Shown piece by piece: positions 26,046 to 34,494 of a stretch of DNA of 64,000 nucleotides. Each line of letters starts with the position of its first letter. Position 1 is the first letter of the stretch. A program made the position numbers and the translations under genes. Under the pieces are notes generated by a model that saw only the letters and a list, made by a program, of their open reading frames with translations, did not search any database and had not been told where the DNA came from. The stretch lies in assembly GCF_013409505.1 (NCBI RefSeq), contig NZ_JACCBN010000001.1, positions 5,580,001 through 5,644,000 on the forward strand, in the 5' to 3' direction. The DNA comes from Actinomycetospora corticicola (lineage in GTDB: Bacteria > Actinomycetota > Actinomycetes > Mycobacteriales > Pseudonocardiaceae).

Positions 26046-26753
26046 GTGCGTTCCGAACGATGGTCGGCCCCCACCCGGGAACTGACCCTGCCCGAGCGCA
26101 TCGCGTGGGTGCTCGGGGACGAGGACGGACGGCCGGTCTCGAGCCTCACCGAGCCGGCCGGGCTGCTCGTCGCCGCCGCGATGGTGGAGCTGCTGCTCGA
26201 CGCCTCCCTGCTCGACGCCGGGTCGTCCTACCGCCGCGGTCCGGTCGAGCCGACCGACCCGCTGCTGTGCTGGGTGGCCGACGGCCTGCTGCGCCAGGGC
26301 GGGCACAAGAGCGACCTCGGGCACGCGGTGACGGGTCCCCGCGGCGCGCAGATGATCCGCCGCACGATGGACCGGCTCGTCGAGCGCGGCCTCGCGCACC
26401 GGGAGCCGCGCCGGGTGTTCGGCTACCTCGCGATGCCGGTGTTCGGCTCCGCGCTGCGGGTGCACGAGACGAACGCGCTGCACCACGACCGGAGCGTCGT
26501 CCGCCAGGTGCTCGACGGCGCCGAGCCCGACGAGGACACCGCCATGGTGGTCGTGCTCCTCCACCACGGGCGCCGGGTGCGCGCGCTGCACCCGCTCGAC
26601 GTCGGTACCGCCGCCGACCGGTCCCGGGCGATCGCGTCCGGCCGGTTCGTCCGCCCGGGGATCGACCAGGACATCGTCCGGCTCGTGAGCCCCACCGTGC
26701 AGACCGTCCTCGCGGCCCTGACCGCCACCGAGGTGCTCAGCTCCGGCGGCTGA
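26046..26753 (+). CDS. GPP34 (GOLPH3-like) phosphoprotein
   Basis: A 235-residue protein of the GPP34 family, related to eukaryotic GOLPH3/Vps74. It has LTLPERIAWVLGDEDGR at 13-29, LLVAAAMVELLLDASLL at 39-55, and a helical fold throughout. Eukaryotic members bind phosphatidylinositol 4-phosphate at Golgi membranes. Bacterial relatives are common in actinobacteria and uncharacterised. There is no signal peptide or membrane helix. GTG start follows a leaderless-type -10. The next gene, 111 bases downstream, is also uncharacterised. Confidence 0.85.
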   Translation: MRSERWSAPTRELTLPERIAWVLGDEDGRPVSSLTEPAGLLVAAAMVELLLDASLLDAGSSYRRGPVEPTDPLLCWVADGLLRQGGHKSDLGHAVTGPRGAQMIRRTMDRLVERGLAHREPRRVFGYLAMPVFGSALRVHETNALHHDRSVVRQVLDGAEPDEDTAMVVVLLHHGRRVRALHPLDVGTAADRSRAIASGRFVRPGIDQDIVRLVSPTVQTVLAALTATEVLSSGG

Positions 26754-26864
26754 CGCCGCGCGCTAGCACGTCCTCCGGGGTCTGATCGTCGGGGGGTCCC
26801 GATCGGGGCCTCGGCGGTCTAGTCTCGTGACGTTCCACGCGCAGCGTTCCTCCAGGGGGCAGCC

Positions 26865-27476
26865 ATGCCGACCACGCAGCCGTCCGCCACGCCCGACGGG
26901 CTCCCCGTGCTGGAGGCGGGCGCCCATCGCGACGCCCGCTCCGGGAGCTGCGTCATGGAGTACGTCTCCGTGCTCGCCGGCGAACGCTTCACCGACCGAC
27001 CGCAGTGCACGCACCCCGCCGTGGCCGCCCTCGCCTGGCAGGTCAACGACGCGGTCTCGCACGAGGTGCGCCAGCAGCTGGGGCTGCGGGCGGTCGACCT
27101 CGTCGGCGCGGGCCGCGACCACGACGGGCCGGTGCGCCCGCTGGTGCTCGCCGCGGTCGCCCGGGCCGGGCTCGCGCTCGACCCGGAGAACCGCTTCTTC
27201 ACCCGGCTGGTCCGGCGCGTGGGGGCCGCCCAGGAGCGGGCGGCGGCGCGGCGCGCGGCGGGGCACGACGCCGGGGACGGCGCGGGCGGCCGCATCGCGA
27301 CGCTGCTGCACGTCGGGCCGGTCAACCACGCCTGCGCCCACCTGCTCGTCGCCGCCCGGGCGGCCGGGCTCGACGGGGCCGCGCGCGACGCCATGATGCT
27401 GGCGCTGCTCGACGACTGCCTCGCGTCGCTGCGGGGCGAGCGGACGTCCGGCCGCACGCCGGCCACCACCGGCTGA
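26865..27476 (+). CDS. conserved actinobacterial hypothetical protein, 203 aa
   Basis: A 203-residue soluble protein. It has a distinctive block, GSCVMEYVSVLAGERFTDRP followed by QCTHPAVAALAWQVND (about 27-62). I recall similar proteins in other actinobacteria without assigned function. The Cys, His and Glu of this block could bind a metal. The second half is helical with HAC near residue 160. It is preceded by CCAGGGGGCAGCC and a TAGTCT-type -10 at 26820-26825. It ends 2 bases before a convergent gene. Confidence 0.7.
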   Translation: MPTTQPSATPDGLPVLEAGAHRDARSGSCVMEYVSVLAGERFTDRPQCTHPAVAALAWQVNDAVSHEVRQQLGLRAVDLVGAGRDHDGPVRPLVLAAVARAGLALDPENRFFTRLVRRVGAAQERAAARRAAGHDAGDGAGGRIATLLHVGPVNHACAHLLVAARAAGLDGAARDAMMLALLDDCLASLRGERTSGRTPATTG

Positions 27477-27478
27477 GC

Positions 27479-27940
27479 TCAGCCGAGCTGCACGCAGACC
27501 CCCGCGACGACCTTCAGGCACACGGCCACCGCGGGGGCCCGTGAGGGCGCGACGGAGGCCCGCGGGGCGGATGCCGGGGGCTGCGGCGCCGGCGATCCCG
27601 ACGACGATCCCGACGACGGGTCCGCGGGCCGGGGCGCCCGGGCGGCGGTCGCGGGGGCGGTGGTGTCGCCCGCGACGGCCGGCGCGGGGTCGCGCGTGGT
27701 CCCCGGAGCGGTCGGCGTCGTCGGCGCGGCGGGTGCCTGCGACCGGACCTCGCCCCCGGCCGGGACCACCACGGCGGCAGGGGCGGGCGGCGCGCCCGTC
27801 GGGCCCCCGACGGCGGGTGCGGTCGGCGTGGGCGTCGAGGCCTCGGCGTCCTCGGCCACGCGGGTCAGCACCGTGGCCACCTGCGCCACGATCATCATCG
27901 CGAGGGCGCCGGCGGCGACGGCGAGCAGGATCCGGCGCAC
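27479..27940 (-). CDS. secreted/membrane-anchored Pro-Ala-rich protein, 153 aa
   Basis: A 153-residue protein with an N-terminal membrane helix (ILLAVAAGALAMMIVAQVAT). A low-complexity Pro/Ala/Thr/Ser region of about 110 residues follows, ending in VAVCLKVVAGVCVQLG with two cysteines that could form a disulfide. No family is recognised. It probably lies on the outside with a small terminal knob. The centre holds a copy of the iterated 16-mer (27607-27622) read as DPSSG. Confidence 0.6.
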   Translation of the reverse strand: MRRILLAVAAGALAMMIVAQVATVLTRVAEDAEASTPTPTAPAVGGPTGAPPAPAAVVVPAGGEVRSQAPAAPTTPTAPGTTRDPAPAVAGDTTAPATAARAPRPADPSSGSSSGSPAPQPPASAPRASVAPSRAPAVAVCLKVVAGVCVQLG

Positions 27941-28001
27941 GACGCGGTAGTCGGGCCGACGACGTCCGGTATTACGGACCGGCCCCGTCGTCGAGGCGGG
28001 T

Positions 28002-29207
28002 TCACCCGACCGTCCGATCGGTGGTCGCGCGCCGCCGCCACGTTGCTCCGAGCGCGGTCACACAGGCGAGCGCGGCGACCGCGAAGGACCACGGCGCACC
28101 CAGCGCCCCGAGCACGGCCGCCAGCGCCGTGGCGCCGACCCCGGTGCCCGCATCGTAGGCCGTGTTCCACACGCTGCTGGCGGTCCCGGAGCGCCCGGGT
28201 CCGGCGCGGTCGAACAGCGTGACGAGCGTGTCGTTCTGCACCGCGCCGAAGCCGAGCCCCACCAGCCCGGCCCCGGTCACGACGACGGGTGCGCTCCCCG
28301 CGAGCAGCCCGCCGGCGGCGGTCGCCGCCCCGAGCGCCGTGACGACGAGCGACGGCCGGGTGATCCGGCCCGCGAGGTGGAGGCGGTCGCCGAGCTCCCC
28401 GGAGACGCCGCGGCCGACGAGCTGGGCGAGGGTCAGGGCGAACAGCGAGAGGGCGGCCGTCGAGGTGGCGCCCGCCCCGACGAGCGGGAGCACCGTGATC
28501 ACCCCGCCCGCGCTCGCCGCGCACACCAGCATCACGACCCACGGCCCGGCGACGGTGCGCACGTGCAGCGAGGGCCGCTCGCCCGTCGCCTCGTCGGCCG
28601 TGCCGCCCCCGCCGTCGGGACGATCCCCGGGGACCGTCCCGGACCCGTCGTCGGGAACGACCACCCGGCGTGGCAGCAGCGCCATCGCGGGCAGGGCGAG
28701 CAGCGGCAGCGCCGCGCCGAGGAGCAGGACGGGGGTGGGGCCGAGCCGCGACCACGCCCAGACCCCACCGGTCAGCAGGACCAGCTGGGGCAGGCCGATC
28801 GCGATGCCGTAGACGCCGGTGGCCCGGCCGCGGATCGCCGGCGGGACGAGGTCGGACACGAGGGCCGCGCCTGTGACGGTGAGGATGCCGAAGCCGACCC
28901 CGCGCGCGACGGCGACCGGCACGAGCAGCCCGAGCGAGGGGCTCAGCGGGAGCAGCGCGGCCGGGGCACCGAGGGCGAGGGCGCCGAGCGCGAGCGCCGC
29001 GCGGTGGCCGACGGCGCGCAGGAGCGCGGGCACGCCGAGCTGGGACACGACGGTCGCGGCCATGAACACGCCGGTGACCGACCCGGCCAGCCCGGGCCCC
29101 GCCCCGCCGTCCGTGGCCCACAGGGGGAGGACCGGCAGGAGCAGGGCGTACCCGCCGAACGCCGCGAAGGTCGCGGCGAGGACGGCGAGGAAAGGTGCGC
29201 TGCGCAG
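28002..29207 (-). CDS. major facilitator superfamily transporter
   Basis: A protein of about 401 residues with twelve predicted membrane helices and a central basic/acidic loop. Features include ALALGALALGAPAALLPLSP, GRATGVYGIAIGLPQLVLLT (MFS motif region), and GLGFGAVQNDTLVTLFDRAG. The first in-frame ATG (29069) would delete helix 1. The conserved first helix (APFLAVLAATFAAFGGYALL) lies upstream and needs a CTG at 29207, one base after the pterin dehydratase stop; the start is therefore uncertain. It probably exports drugs or metabolites. The central loop contains an exact iterated 16-mer (28642-28657) read as PDDGS. Confidence 0.85.
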   Translation of the reverse strand: MRSAPFLAVLAATFAAFGGYALLLPVLPLWATDGGAGPGLAGSVTGVFMAATVVSQLGVPALLRAVGHRAALALGALALGAPAALLPLSPSLGLLVPVAVARGVGFGILTVTGAALVSDLVPPAIRGRATGVYGIAIGLPQLVLLTGGVWAWSRLGPTPVLLLGAALPLLALPAMALLPRRVVVPDDGSGTVPGDRPDGGGGTADEATGERPSLHVRTVAGPWVVMLVCAASAGGVITVLPLVGAGATSTAALSLFALTLAQLVGRGVSGELGDRLHLAGRITRPSLVVTALGAATAAGGLLAGSAPVVVTGAGLVGLGFGAVQNDTLVTLFDRAGPGRSGTASSVWNTAYDAGTGVGATALAAVLGALGAPWSFAVAALACVTALGATWRRRATTDRTVG

Positions 29208-29208
29208 G

Positions 29209-29502
29209 TCAGGCCTGCGCGTCGATGGCCGCCGAGATCTTCCGCGCGAGGTCGGGGTCCTTGGCCGTGAGGCCGCCCTCGGAGTGCGTGGAGAGGCGGA
29301 AGGTCAGCGTGTCGTACCGGATGTCGATGTCCGGGTGGTGGTCGGCGGCCTCGGCCTCCCGGGCGACGGCGTCGACCACCGCGATGGCGTCGAGGAAGCC
29401 CGGCAGCGTGGCGGTGCGCACGAGGGAGTCACCGTCCCGCTCCCAGCCCGGGAGGTCGGCGAGGGCGGTCGAGACGGCGTCGTCGGAGAGCAGGTCGGCC
29501 AT
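29209..29502 (-). CDS. 4a-hydroxytetrahydrobiopterin dehydratase (PCD/DCoH)
   Basis: A 97-residue protein matching the PCD family: SDDAVSTALADLPGWERDGD, EAEAADHHPDIDIRYDTLTF with the catalytic H-H-P (about residues 57-59), LSTHSEGGLTAKDPDLA. It dehydrates 4a-hydroxytetrahydropterin to recycle pterin cofactors, or acts as a moonlighting partner. No aromatic amino acid hydroxylase gene is in the window. It overlaps the likely MFS start, so the two are in one unit. Confidence 0.93.
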   Translation of the reverse strand: MADLLSDDAVSTALADLPGWERDGDSLVRTATLPGFLDAIAVVDAVAREAEAADHHPDIDIRYDTLTFRLSTHSEGGLTAKDPDLARKISAAIDAQA

Positions 29503-29533
29503 GGGAGGTCATGATGCACGTGATCGGGCCGGG

Positions 29534-29947
29534 ATGAGGGGGACGCGGGTGAAGGTCGTGGTGGGGGCGGCGGTGGTGGACGGCGGGCGGCTGCTCGTGG
29601 CGCAGCGGGCGGAACCGCCGGACATGCGGGGCCGGTGGGAGCTGCCCGGCGGGTCGGTCGAGGACGGCGAGTCCGAGCCCGACGCCGTGGTGCGCGAGCT
29701 GCACGAGGAGCTCGCCTACGCCGTGGTGGTCCAGGGGCGGCTCGGTCCGGACGTCCCGGTGACCGGCCGCTCGGGGGAGTCGCTGCTGCTGCGGTTCTAC
29801 CGGTGCGCCCCGGCGGAGGGGGCCGTGCCCGTGGCCCTGGAGCACCTGGCGCTGCGCTGGGTGGCGGCCGACGAGCTGGACGGGGTCGCGTGGCTCCCCG
29901 CGGACGAGGTGCTGCTGCCGGCGCTGCGGGCGGCCCTGGGGGAGTGA
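29534..29947 (+). CDS. NUDIX hydrolase, MutT-like
   Basis: A 137-residue NUDIX protein. The box reads G-x5-E-x7-REL-x-EE (GSVEDGESEPDAVVRELHEE, about residues 41-60), preceded by GRWELPGG. The early PPDMRGRWELPGG and late RWVAADELDG resemble MutT/(d)CTP-type pyrophosphohydrolases that clean oxidised or non-canonical dNTPs. ATG at 29534. It ends 4 bases before a convergent Cys-rich gene. Confidence 0.92.
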   Translation: MRGTRVKVVVGAAVVDGGRLLVAQRAEPPDMRGRWELPGGSVEDGESEPDAVVRELHEELAYAVVVQGRLGPDVPVTGRSGESLLLRFYRCAPAEGAVPVALEHLALRWVAADELDGVAWLPADEVLLPALRAALGE

Positions 29948-29951
29948 GGGC

Positions 29952-30284
29952 TCAGGCGGCGCGGGCGCGCTTGACGGCGCGGGCGAGGTCCTTGCCGGTG
30001 AGCCCCGACTCGGCGGCCTTCGCGGCCCGCATGAGCACCACCGGGCAGCCCTTGCACCGCGGGGTGGACCGGCAGCACTTCTTCTTGGCGCGCTTCGCCC
30101 CGGTGATCGCGCAGGCCTGTGTCGGGTCGACCACGACGCGGCGGGGCGTCGGGTCGGGGAGGCCGACCGGAGTCGCGGTCGGGGCCGGGACGGAGGTCCG
30201 GACGACGGCGGTGGGGGTGGTGCGTTCCCGCGGCCGCAGGCGCGCGAGGGCGTCCACCCAGGTCGTCGCAGCACCCTTGCCCAT
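29952..30284 (-). CDS. Cys-cluster small protein under a putative iron (IdeR/DtxR) box
   Basis: A 110-residue basic protein with a C-terminal cysteine cluster, KKKCCRSTPRCKGCPVVLMR (about residues 68-87), plus Cys59 upstream (TQACAITGAKRAK). Five cysteines and many lysines suggest a zinc or iron-sulfur site, or metal/nucleic-acid binding. Homologues seem to be uncharacterised. A 16-of-19 match to the IdeR/DtxR box covers its ATG, so it should be repressed by iron and made under iron limitation. No siderophore gene is adjacent. Function unknown. Confidence 0.75.
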   Translation of the reverse strand: MGKGAATTWVDALARLRPRERTTPTAVVRTSVPAPTATPVGLPDPTPRRVVVDPTQACAITGAKRAKKKCCRSTPRCKGCPVVLMRAAKAAESGLTGKDLARAVKRARAA

Positions 30285-30302
30285 GAGGTGAGGCTAACCT
30301 GA
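30284..30302. promoter_or_regulatory. IdeR/DtxR iron box over the start codon of the Cys-cluster gene
   Basis: TGAGGTGAGGCTAACCTGA matches the IdeR consensus TTAGGTTAGGCTAACCTAA at 16 of 19 positions, including the intact AGGCTAACCT half. It overlaps the ATG of the minus-strand gene. The LpqW gene lies 105 bases away on the other side and could also be affected. Confidence 0.7.
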
Positions 30303-30406
30303 GCAACCCGGCGGGCGGAAGGGCCGAACGCGGACGCGACGCCCTGCCGTGTCACGATGGCGCGCCCCCGCGACGTCGCACGAGAGGCCCTGCTCACCGC
30401 CCCGTC

Positions 30407-32479
30407 ATGAGAGCCTTCCTGGTCGCCGTCCTCGCCGGTCTGCTGGTGCTCACCGGGTGCTCGTCCTCGCCCCCGCCGGTGGTGGGCCAGGCCCCGACGA
30501 CGGCCACCCGCCCGCAGCCGCAGCTCGAGCCCGACCCCACGCAGCTGCGCATCGGGGTCGACGACCTGGGCATCGGCTTCAACCCGCACCGCCTGGCCGA
30601 CCTCACGCCGACCAGCCGGACGATGGCCTCGCTGGTCCTGCCGAGCGCCTTCCGGGTCGGGCCCGACGGGGTGCGGCGTCCGGACACCACCGTGGTCACG
30701 TCGGCGAGGGTCTCCGCCACCCGCCCGTACACGGTGTCCTACGAGATCGCGCCCGCCGCGGCGTGGAGCGACAACGCCCCGATCGCCGCCGAGGACTTCG
30801 TCTACCTGTGGCAGCAGATGCGCTCGCAGCCCGGCGTGGTCGAGGCCGCGGGCTACCGCGCGATCTCCGACGTCCGGTCGCGGGCCGGGGGCAAGGCCGT
30901 CGACGTGGTGTTCGACCGGCCCTACCCGGCGTGGCCGACCCTCTTCGACCACCTGCTGCCCGCCCACCTGCTCAAGGACGCCCCGGGCTCGTGGGGCGGG
31001 GCGCTGCAGGACAGCATCCCGGTGTCCGGCGGTCCCTACGCGGTCCGGCTCGTCGACCGCATCCGTGGCCAGGTGACCCTGGTCCGCAACAGCGTCTACT
31101 GGGGCACCCCGGCGGTCTCCGACCAGATCGTGCTCCAGGCCGCGGACCACGCCTCCCTGATCGACCGGGTCCGCACGGGGGACGTGCAGTCCACGCAGTT
31201 CCGCGCCGACGGGGCGGACCTCGCGGCCCTGACCGCGCTGGCCGGTGCCCCGCCGGGGCCCGCCGGGGCGTTGGCGGTGCGCGCCGTGCCCGAGGCGCAG
31301 CTCGTCGAGCTCGCGCTCCGCTCCGACGACGGCCCGCTGGCCGACCCCCGGGTCCGGCGGGCGGTCGTGTCGCTCCTGGACCGGGACGCCCTCATCACCG
31401 TCGGCGCCGACGGCGGTCCGGCCTCGACGCTGCGCGCGGACGCCTTCGCGTCCGCACCGAGCCGGCCCGGCTACCGCCCGACGATCACCGCGGACGCGCC
31501 CGCCCGCGCGCCCGACCGGGCCGCGGCCACCCGGCTGCTGGCCCAGGCGGGCTACCTGCTCGGGTCGGACGGCCGGTGGACCCGTGACGGCGCACCGCTG
31601 CGGCTGCGGCTCTCGGCCCCGGCCCAGGTCGCGCCCTTCGGACGGCTCCTCGGCACCCTCGCCGCCCAGCTCAACGCCGCGGGCATCGGCACCACGGTCG
31701 TCGCCGACGCCGGGGCGAACCCCTTCCCGCCGGGACGCGGGCCGATCCCGTCGGACACCCCGTCGGTGGTCGCCACCCCCTCCGTCCCCGGGCCCCTGAC
31801 CTCGTCGGCCGTGCCGGGGACGACCACCACCTCGCCGGCCCCCTCGCCCACGACCACCACCACGACCACGCCGACGGAGACGACGACCTCGGTGCCGCCG
31901 ATCCCCAAGTCCCCGTCGGACATGGCGGTCGCCGACGTCACCGTCCTCGCCCTGCCGGTGGGGGCCGACCCGATCGCGGGCCTCGACTCCGTCGTCGGCT
32001 GCCCCGGGCGGCAGGCCCCCACGACGTCGGGGGTCTCGCCCGCGGTGCCGCGCACCACCACGGCGACCGCCCCGGCCACGACGTCACCGGAGTCCCCGCC
32101 GACCACCACGAACGCGGCCCCGACGTCGACGCCCCAGGCCCCGACCACGACGACGGCCGCGCCCCTCGCCGCGCAGGGGACGCCGGAGGCCTCGGAGGCC
32201 CTGTCGGTGACCGGGTTCTGCGACCCGACGCTGCAGTCGATCCTCGACGGCGCCTCGTCCGGGTCGATCGACGAGGACACCGCCCTCGCGCTCGTCGAGC
32301 CGATGCTGTGGCGGGCCGCGCCGGTGGTCCCGCTGTTCCAGGCGGCGACCACCCTGGTGGCCCCCGAGGCCCGGACCGACGTGGTGGTCCCGCCGTTCGG
32401 GGTCAGCCCGTTCGCGTCGGCCGACCGGTGGGCCCCGCCGGCCCGTCAGGGCCAGGCGAACGGCGACGCGAACAACTAG
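30407..32479 (+). CDS. lpqW: LpqW-like substrate-binding lipoprotein (SBP family 5) with Thr/Pro linkers
   Basis: A 690-residue lipoprotein (lipobox VLTGC, Cys18). The SBP_bac_5 fold is visible in LRIGVDDLGIGFNPHRLADL, SDNAPIAAEDFVYLWQQM, DARVRRAV-type segments and GYRPTITADAPA. In mycobacteria LpqW steers lipomannan/lipoarabinomannan assembly rather than importing peptides. Here the C-terminal lobe is interrupted by two Thr/Ser/Pro-rich stretches (about residues 446-505 and 538-590), separated by a folded-looking segment with a lone Cys (DSVVGCPGRQ). The name rests on order (lpqW upstream of mshB and fdxC-dapC). It could equally be a peptide-binding protein for the operon that follows. Confidence 0.75.
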   Translation: MRAFLVAVLAGLLVLTGCSSSPPPVVGQAPTTATRPQPQLEPDPTQLRIGVDDLGIGFNPHRLADLTPTSRTMASLVLPSAFRVGPDGVRRPDTTVVTSARVSATRPYTVSYEIAPAAAWSDNAPIAAEDFVYLWQQMRSQPGVVEAAGYRAISDVRSRAGGKAVDVVFDRPYPAWPTLFDHLLPAHLLKDAPGSWGGALQDSIPVSGGPYAVRLVDRIRGQVTLVRNSVYWGTPAVSDQIVLQAADHASLIDRVRTGDVQSTQFRADGADLAALTALAGAPPGPAGALAVRAVPEAQLVELALRSDDGPLADPRVRRAVVSLLDRDALITVGADGGPASTLRADAFASAPSRPGYRPTITADAPARAPDRAAATRLLAQAGYLLGSDGRWTRDGAPLRLRLSAPAQVAPFGRLLGTLAAQLNAAGIGTTVVADAGANPFPPGRGPIPSDTPSVVATPSVPGPLTSSAVPGTTTTSPAPSPTTTTTTTPTETTTSVPPIPKSPSDMAVADVTVLALPVGADPIAGLDSVVGCPGRQAPTTSGVSPAVPRTTTATAPATTSPESPPTTTNAAPTSTPQAPTTTTAAPLAAQGTPEASEALSVTGFCDPTLQSILDGASSGSIDEDTALALVEPMLWRAAPVVPLFQAATTLVAPEARTDVVVPPFGVSPFASADRWAPPARQGQANGDANN

Positions 32480-32632
32480 CGGGCGCCGACCACCCGGACG
32501 AGCGGGTCGAAACGGACAGTGAGCGACCACTTCGTGACGTTGCGGCAACACTCCGGGGTAGCGGTAGAGGTCTGGACCACTTAGGTTGCCCCCGGCGGCG
32601 ATCCCGCCTGTCAAACGTCTTCTGGAGGTGTG

Positions 32633-34414
32633 GTGACCAGGTTCACCAGGCGCGGTCGTTCGCGCTGGATTGCCGTCGGAGCGCTGGCCGCGGCCGGCGC
32701 GCTCGTGCTCGCCGGCTGTGGCGGGGGAGGCGGCGAGAACAACTTCGGTTCCACGACCGCCCCCCAGGCCAAGGGGCGGCAGGGCAACGTCTACATCTCG
32801 CCCCAGGTGGCCTCCGGCCCGGCCGTGACGGTCGCCGCCGACACCGCCTACACGGCGTACAACAACGACACCGCGGCCAACAACACGGTCTACAACCTCT
32901 ACGCCTCGCTCCCGGTCCTCGCCTCCGCGACCGTCCTGGACAACGACGGCACCCCGCTGATCAACGGCGACATGATGGCCGGGATCGACGAGGTGTCGAC
33001 GAACCCGCAGGTCATCCGCTGGCGCATGAAGCCGGGGGTCACCTGGTCGGACGGTCAGCCCTGGAACTGCAAGGACTTCTACCTCGCCTACCTGGCCGGG
33101 AGCGGGAAGATTCCCGGCTTCACGGCGGCGAGCACCAACGGCTACGGCAACATCGGACAGGCGCAGTGCCTGGACGACACCACCTTCCAGGCCACGTTCG
33201 CCCAGCCCTTCGCCGACTACATCGGCCTGTTCAGCCAGAACAACGGTGACCTGCTCCCCGCGCACATCCTCGAGCAGAAGACCGGGATCCCGGACATCCG
33301 CCAGATCACGCCCGCCTCGCCGCCGGCGCAGCTCCAGGCGATGACGCAGTTCTGGAACACCGGCTGGAACGGCTTCGACAAGTCGGTCATGCCGGCCTCG
33401 GCCCAGTACCAGCTCGACAGCTGGGTGCAGGACCAGTCGGTGACGATGACCCGCAACCCGGCGTGGAAGGGCAACCCGGGCGGACCGGAGCGCCTCATCT
33501 ACCGCAACATCGCGGACGCCACCGCTGCGGCCCAGGCGCTGCAGAACAACGAAATCCAGGTCACGGCGAACCAGCCCGACGTGAACGCCGCGAACCTCAT
33601 GCGCGGCCTCGCGGCCCAGGGTGTGAAGTTCCAGGCCACGTCCGGTGCCTCCTACGAGCACCTGGACATGAACTTCAAGAACCCGCTGTTCGCGGACAAG
33701 GCCGTGCGCACCGCGTTCGCGCAGTGCGTGCCCCGGCAGGACATCACCGACAAGCTGGTCAAGGGCGTCCAGCCGGACGCCGCGCCGCTGCAGAGCCTGA
33801 TGTTCCTGCCGTCCCAGAGGGGCTACGAGGACGCCTACTCGTCGCTCATCGGCACCGGGAACCCGCAGCAGTCCGCCCAGACCCTGACCCAGGACGGCTG
33901 GGTCAAGGGGCCGGACGGCGTCTTCGCCAAGAACGGCCAGCCGCTGCAGTTCCGGATCAGCCACACGAACGTGCCGCGGCGCGTGCAGACCGTGCAGCTG
34001 ATCCAGGCGGCCTGCCAGCAGGCGGGCATCAAGATCGTCGACGACAACGACCCGAACTTCCTCGACACCCGTCTCGGGGCCGGTGACTACGACGTCGCGC
34101 TCTACGCCTGGCAGAACGACCCGTTCACCTCGTCGCACGAGTCGATCTACAAGACCGGTGGCTCGCAGAACTACCAGAGCTACTCGAACCCGCAGCTCGA
34201 CGCGCTCATGGCGCAGGCGTCGGGGAACCTCGACCCGGCCGGCTACCTCGCGCAGTGGCAGCAGGCCGACAAGCTGATGGCGCAGGACCTGCCGTCGATC
34301 CCGCTCTACGTCCAGCCCAACACCGTCGGGTACACGGACAAGATCGACAACGTCTGGTACCAGCCCAACCTCGGTGCGATGCTGCACGCCAACGAGTGGG
34401 CCGTCACGCAGTAG
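32633..34414 (+). CDS. oligopeptide-type ABC transporter substrate-binding lipoprotein
   Basis: A 593-residue lipoprotein (lipobox VLAGC, Cys29) of SBP family 5. Segments YNLYASLPVLA, WRMKPGVTWSDGQPWNCKDF, RNPAWKGNPGGPERLIYRN and the C-terminal SIPLYVQPNTVGYTDK are family-typical. It binds an oligopeptide or related solute outside the membrane and delivers it to the following permeases. Two adjacent GTG codons (32630 and 32633) could start it; the second lies 4 bases after GGAGG and is preferred. A strong hairpin separates it from the permease genes. Homologue of Rv1280c (OppA). Confidence 0.92.
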   Translation: MTRFTRRGRSRWIAVGALAAAGALVLAGCGGGGGENNFGSTTAPQAKGRQGNVYISPQVASGPAVTVAADTAYTAYNNDTAANNTVYNLYASLPVLASATVLDNDGTPLINGDMMAGIDEVSTNPQVIRWRMKPGVTWSDGQPWNCKDFYLAYLAGSGKIPGFTAASTNGYGNIGQAQCLDDTTFQATFAQPFADYIGLFSQNNGDLLPAHILEQKTGIPDIRQITPASPPAQLQAMTQFWNTGWNGFDKSVMPASAQYQLDSWVQDQSVTMTRNPAWKGNPGGPERLIYRNIADATAAAQALQNNEIQVTANQPDVNAANLMRGLAAQGVKFQATSGASYEHLDMNFKNPLFADKAVRTAFAQCVPRQDITDKLVKGVQPDAAPLQSLMFLPSQRGYEDAYSSLIGTGNPQQSAQTLTQDGWVKGPDGVFAKNGQPLQFRISHTNVPRRVQTVQLIQAACQQAGIKIVDDNDPNFLDTRLGAGDYDVALYAWQNDPFTSSHESIYKTGGSQNYQSYSNPQLDALMAQASGNLDPAGYLAQWQQADKLMAQDLPSIPLYVQPNTVGYTDKIDNVWYQPNLGAMLHANEWAVTQ

Positions 34415-34435
34415 CTCGGCCAACTGGTCAGCGAC

Positions 34436-34470
34436 ACCCGACGGGACCGGCGACCCCGGTCCCGTCGGGT
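34436..34470 (+). promoter_or_regulatory. perfect 15-bp hairpin between binding-protein and permease genes
   Basis: ACCCGACGGGACCGG (34436-34450) and CCGGTCCCGTCGGGT (34456-34470) are perfect reverse complements around CGACC. It begins 22 bases after the SBP stop and ends 24 bases before the permease start. No T-tract follows. Such hairpins commonly stabilise the SBP transcript or partly stop transcription, giving excess binding protein. Confidence 0.8.
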
Positions 34471-34494
34471 CCGCTCGACGGAAAGAGGTGACAC

